Shown here in pieces: positions 5,141-5,410 of a DNA stretch of 5,410 bases. The first letter of the stretch is position 1, and every line of letters begins with the position of its first letter. The stretch covers positions 1-5,410 of the forward strand of contig JAJYNB010000076.1 in the NCBI GenBank assembly GCA_021786555.1. Reading direction: 5' to 3'. Below the pieces are notes generated by a model. That model worked only from the letters and a program-made list of their open reading frames with translations, had not been told where the DNA came from and did not search any database. Position numbers and translations under genes: made by a program. This DNA comes from Bacillota bacterium. Its GTDB lineage: Bacteria; Bacillota; Desulfitobacteriia; Desulfitobacteriales; JAJXUE01.

Positions 5141-5410
5141 ATGAAAGTAAAGCAAATAATGACTCATTATTTTGGTTCACTCAAAACCACTGACACCCTT
5201 TTGATTGCCGCCAAACTGTACCTTGAAAACCATGTGGTCTGTGCCCCGGTTCTGCAAGGTGATTCGGTTGCAGGCATCCTGACCCTCTACCAGCTTGTGA
5301 GCAAACTTGTTTCAGGCCTTAGTTTAGACGCAACTGTCGAAGAAATTATGGAGACGGACATAAGCCACCTGTGGGTCAATGAAGAAACCCCCTTCGCAGA
5401 TGTCCAGGAC
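5141..5410 (+). CDS. CBS-domain protein, N-terminal part (runs off the window)
   Basis: Ninety codons are open from ATG at 5141 to the window edge. The start is supported by GGGTGAGG (5126-5133), whose last base lies 7 nt upstream. MKVKQIMTHYFGSLKTTDTL (1-20) followed by an alternating segment with APVLQGDSVAGILTLYQLV (about 36-54) is a first CBS motif; VEEIMETDISHLWVNEETP (about 67-85) begins a second. Paired CBS motifs form a Bateman module that usually binds adenine nucleotides or SAM and regulates an attached domain. What is attached lies outside the window: in anaerobic Firmicutes, N-terminal CBS pairs are often found on sigma-54-dependent activators with PAS and AAA+ domains, but stand-alone CBS proteins also exist. 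It is divergent from the iron-sulfur/NrfD operon, so a regulatory link is possible but unproven. Confidence 0.85.
   Translation, partial: MKVKQIMTHYFGSLKTTDTLLIAAKLYLENHVVCAPVLQGDSVAGILTLYQLVSKLVSGLSLDATVEEIMETDISHLWVNEETPFADVQD

Overview
The window most likely comes from an anaerobic, mid-GC Firmicute of the Clostridia (Peptococcaceae/Moorella-like). The evidence is a classical SAM-I (S-box) riboswitch with a Firmicute-style terminator platform, strong AGGAGG ribosome sites mixed with GTG and possible TTG starts, a DUF1858 redox mini-protein, and a PsrB/PsrC-type iron-sulfur and membrane-subunit operon. The assignment to lineage is an inference; no rRNA or other marker is present.

Left part (1-2922, + strand): methionine metabolism. 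A rho-independent terminator (48-79) closes whatever lies upstream. A leader of about 190 nt with several GC-rich hairpins precedes a 354-aa UROD/MetE-superfamily protein (274-1338). This protein keeps the four MetE zinc-ligand positions (His231, Cys233, Glu255, Cys327) but lacks the MetE N-terminal folate half, so it looks like a short 'core' methionine synthase. A 69-aa DUF1858 CxxC protein (1409-1618) follows under its own good sigma-A promoter. Then a complete SAM-I riboswitch with terminator and antiterminator (1662-1816) controls metX, homoserine O-acetyltransferase (1828-2922). Together these genes suggest that homoserine is activated by acetylation and that the final methyl transfer to homocysteine may use a non-folate (perhaps corrinoid protein) donor.

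Middle (2923-3135): a non-coding convergent junction with one strong hairpin (3099-3119) that probably terminates metX transcription and possibly also the opposing operon.

Right part (3136-5007, - strand): a PsrABC/NrfCD-like respiratory operon that appears to be decaying. Reading on the - strand, a 56-codon remnant that resembles the C-terminal tail of a molybdopterin oxidoreductase (4837-5007) overlaps by ATGA with an intact four-cluster ferredoxin-like subunit (4157-4840). This is followed by an NrfD/PsrC membrane protein broken into two frames (3834-4148 and 3136-3837) exactly after the conserved D-x-G-x-P motif that ends helix 3. Combined length and helix count are normal for NrfD, so a one-base indel is the simplest explanation. 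The catalytic subunit is otherwise missing.

Far right (5008-5410): an AT-rich divergent intergenic region, then the first 90 codons of a CBS-domain protein on the + strand that runs off the window and may be a regulator.
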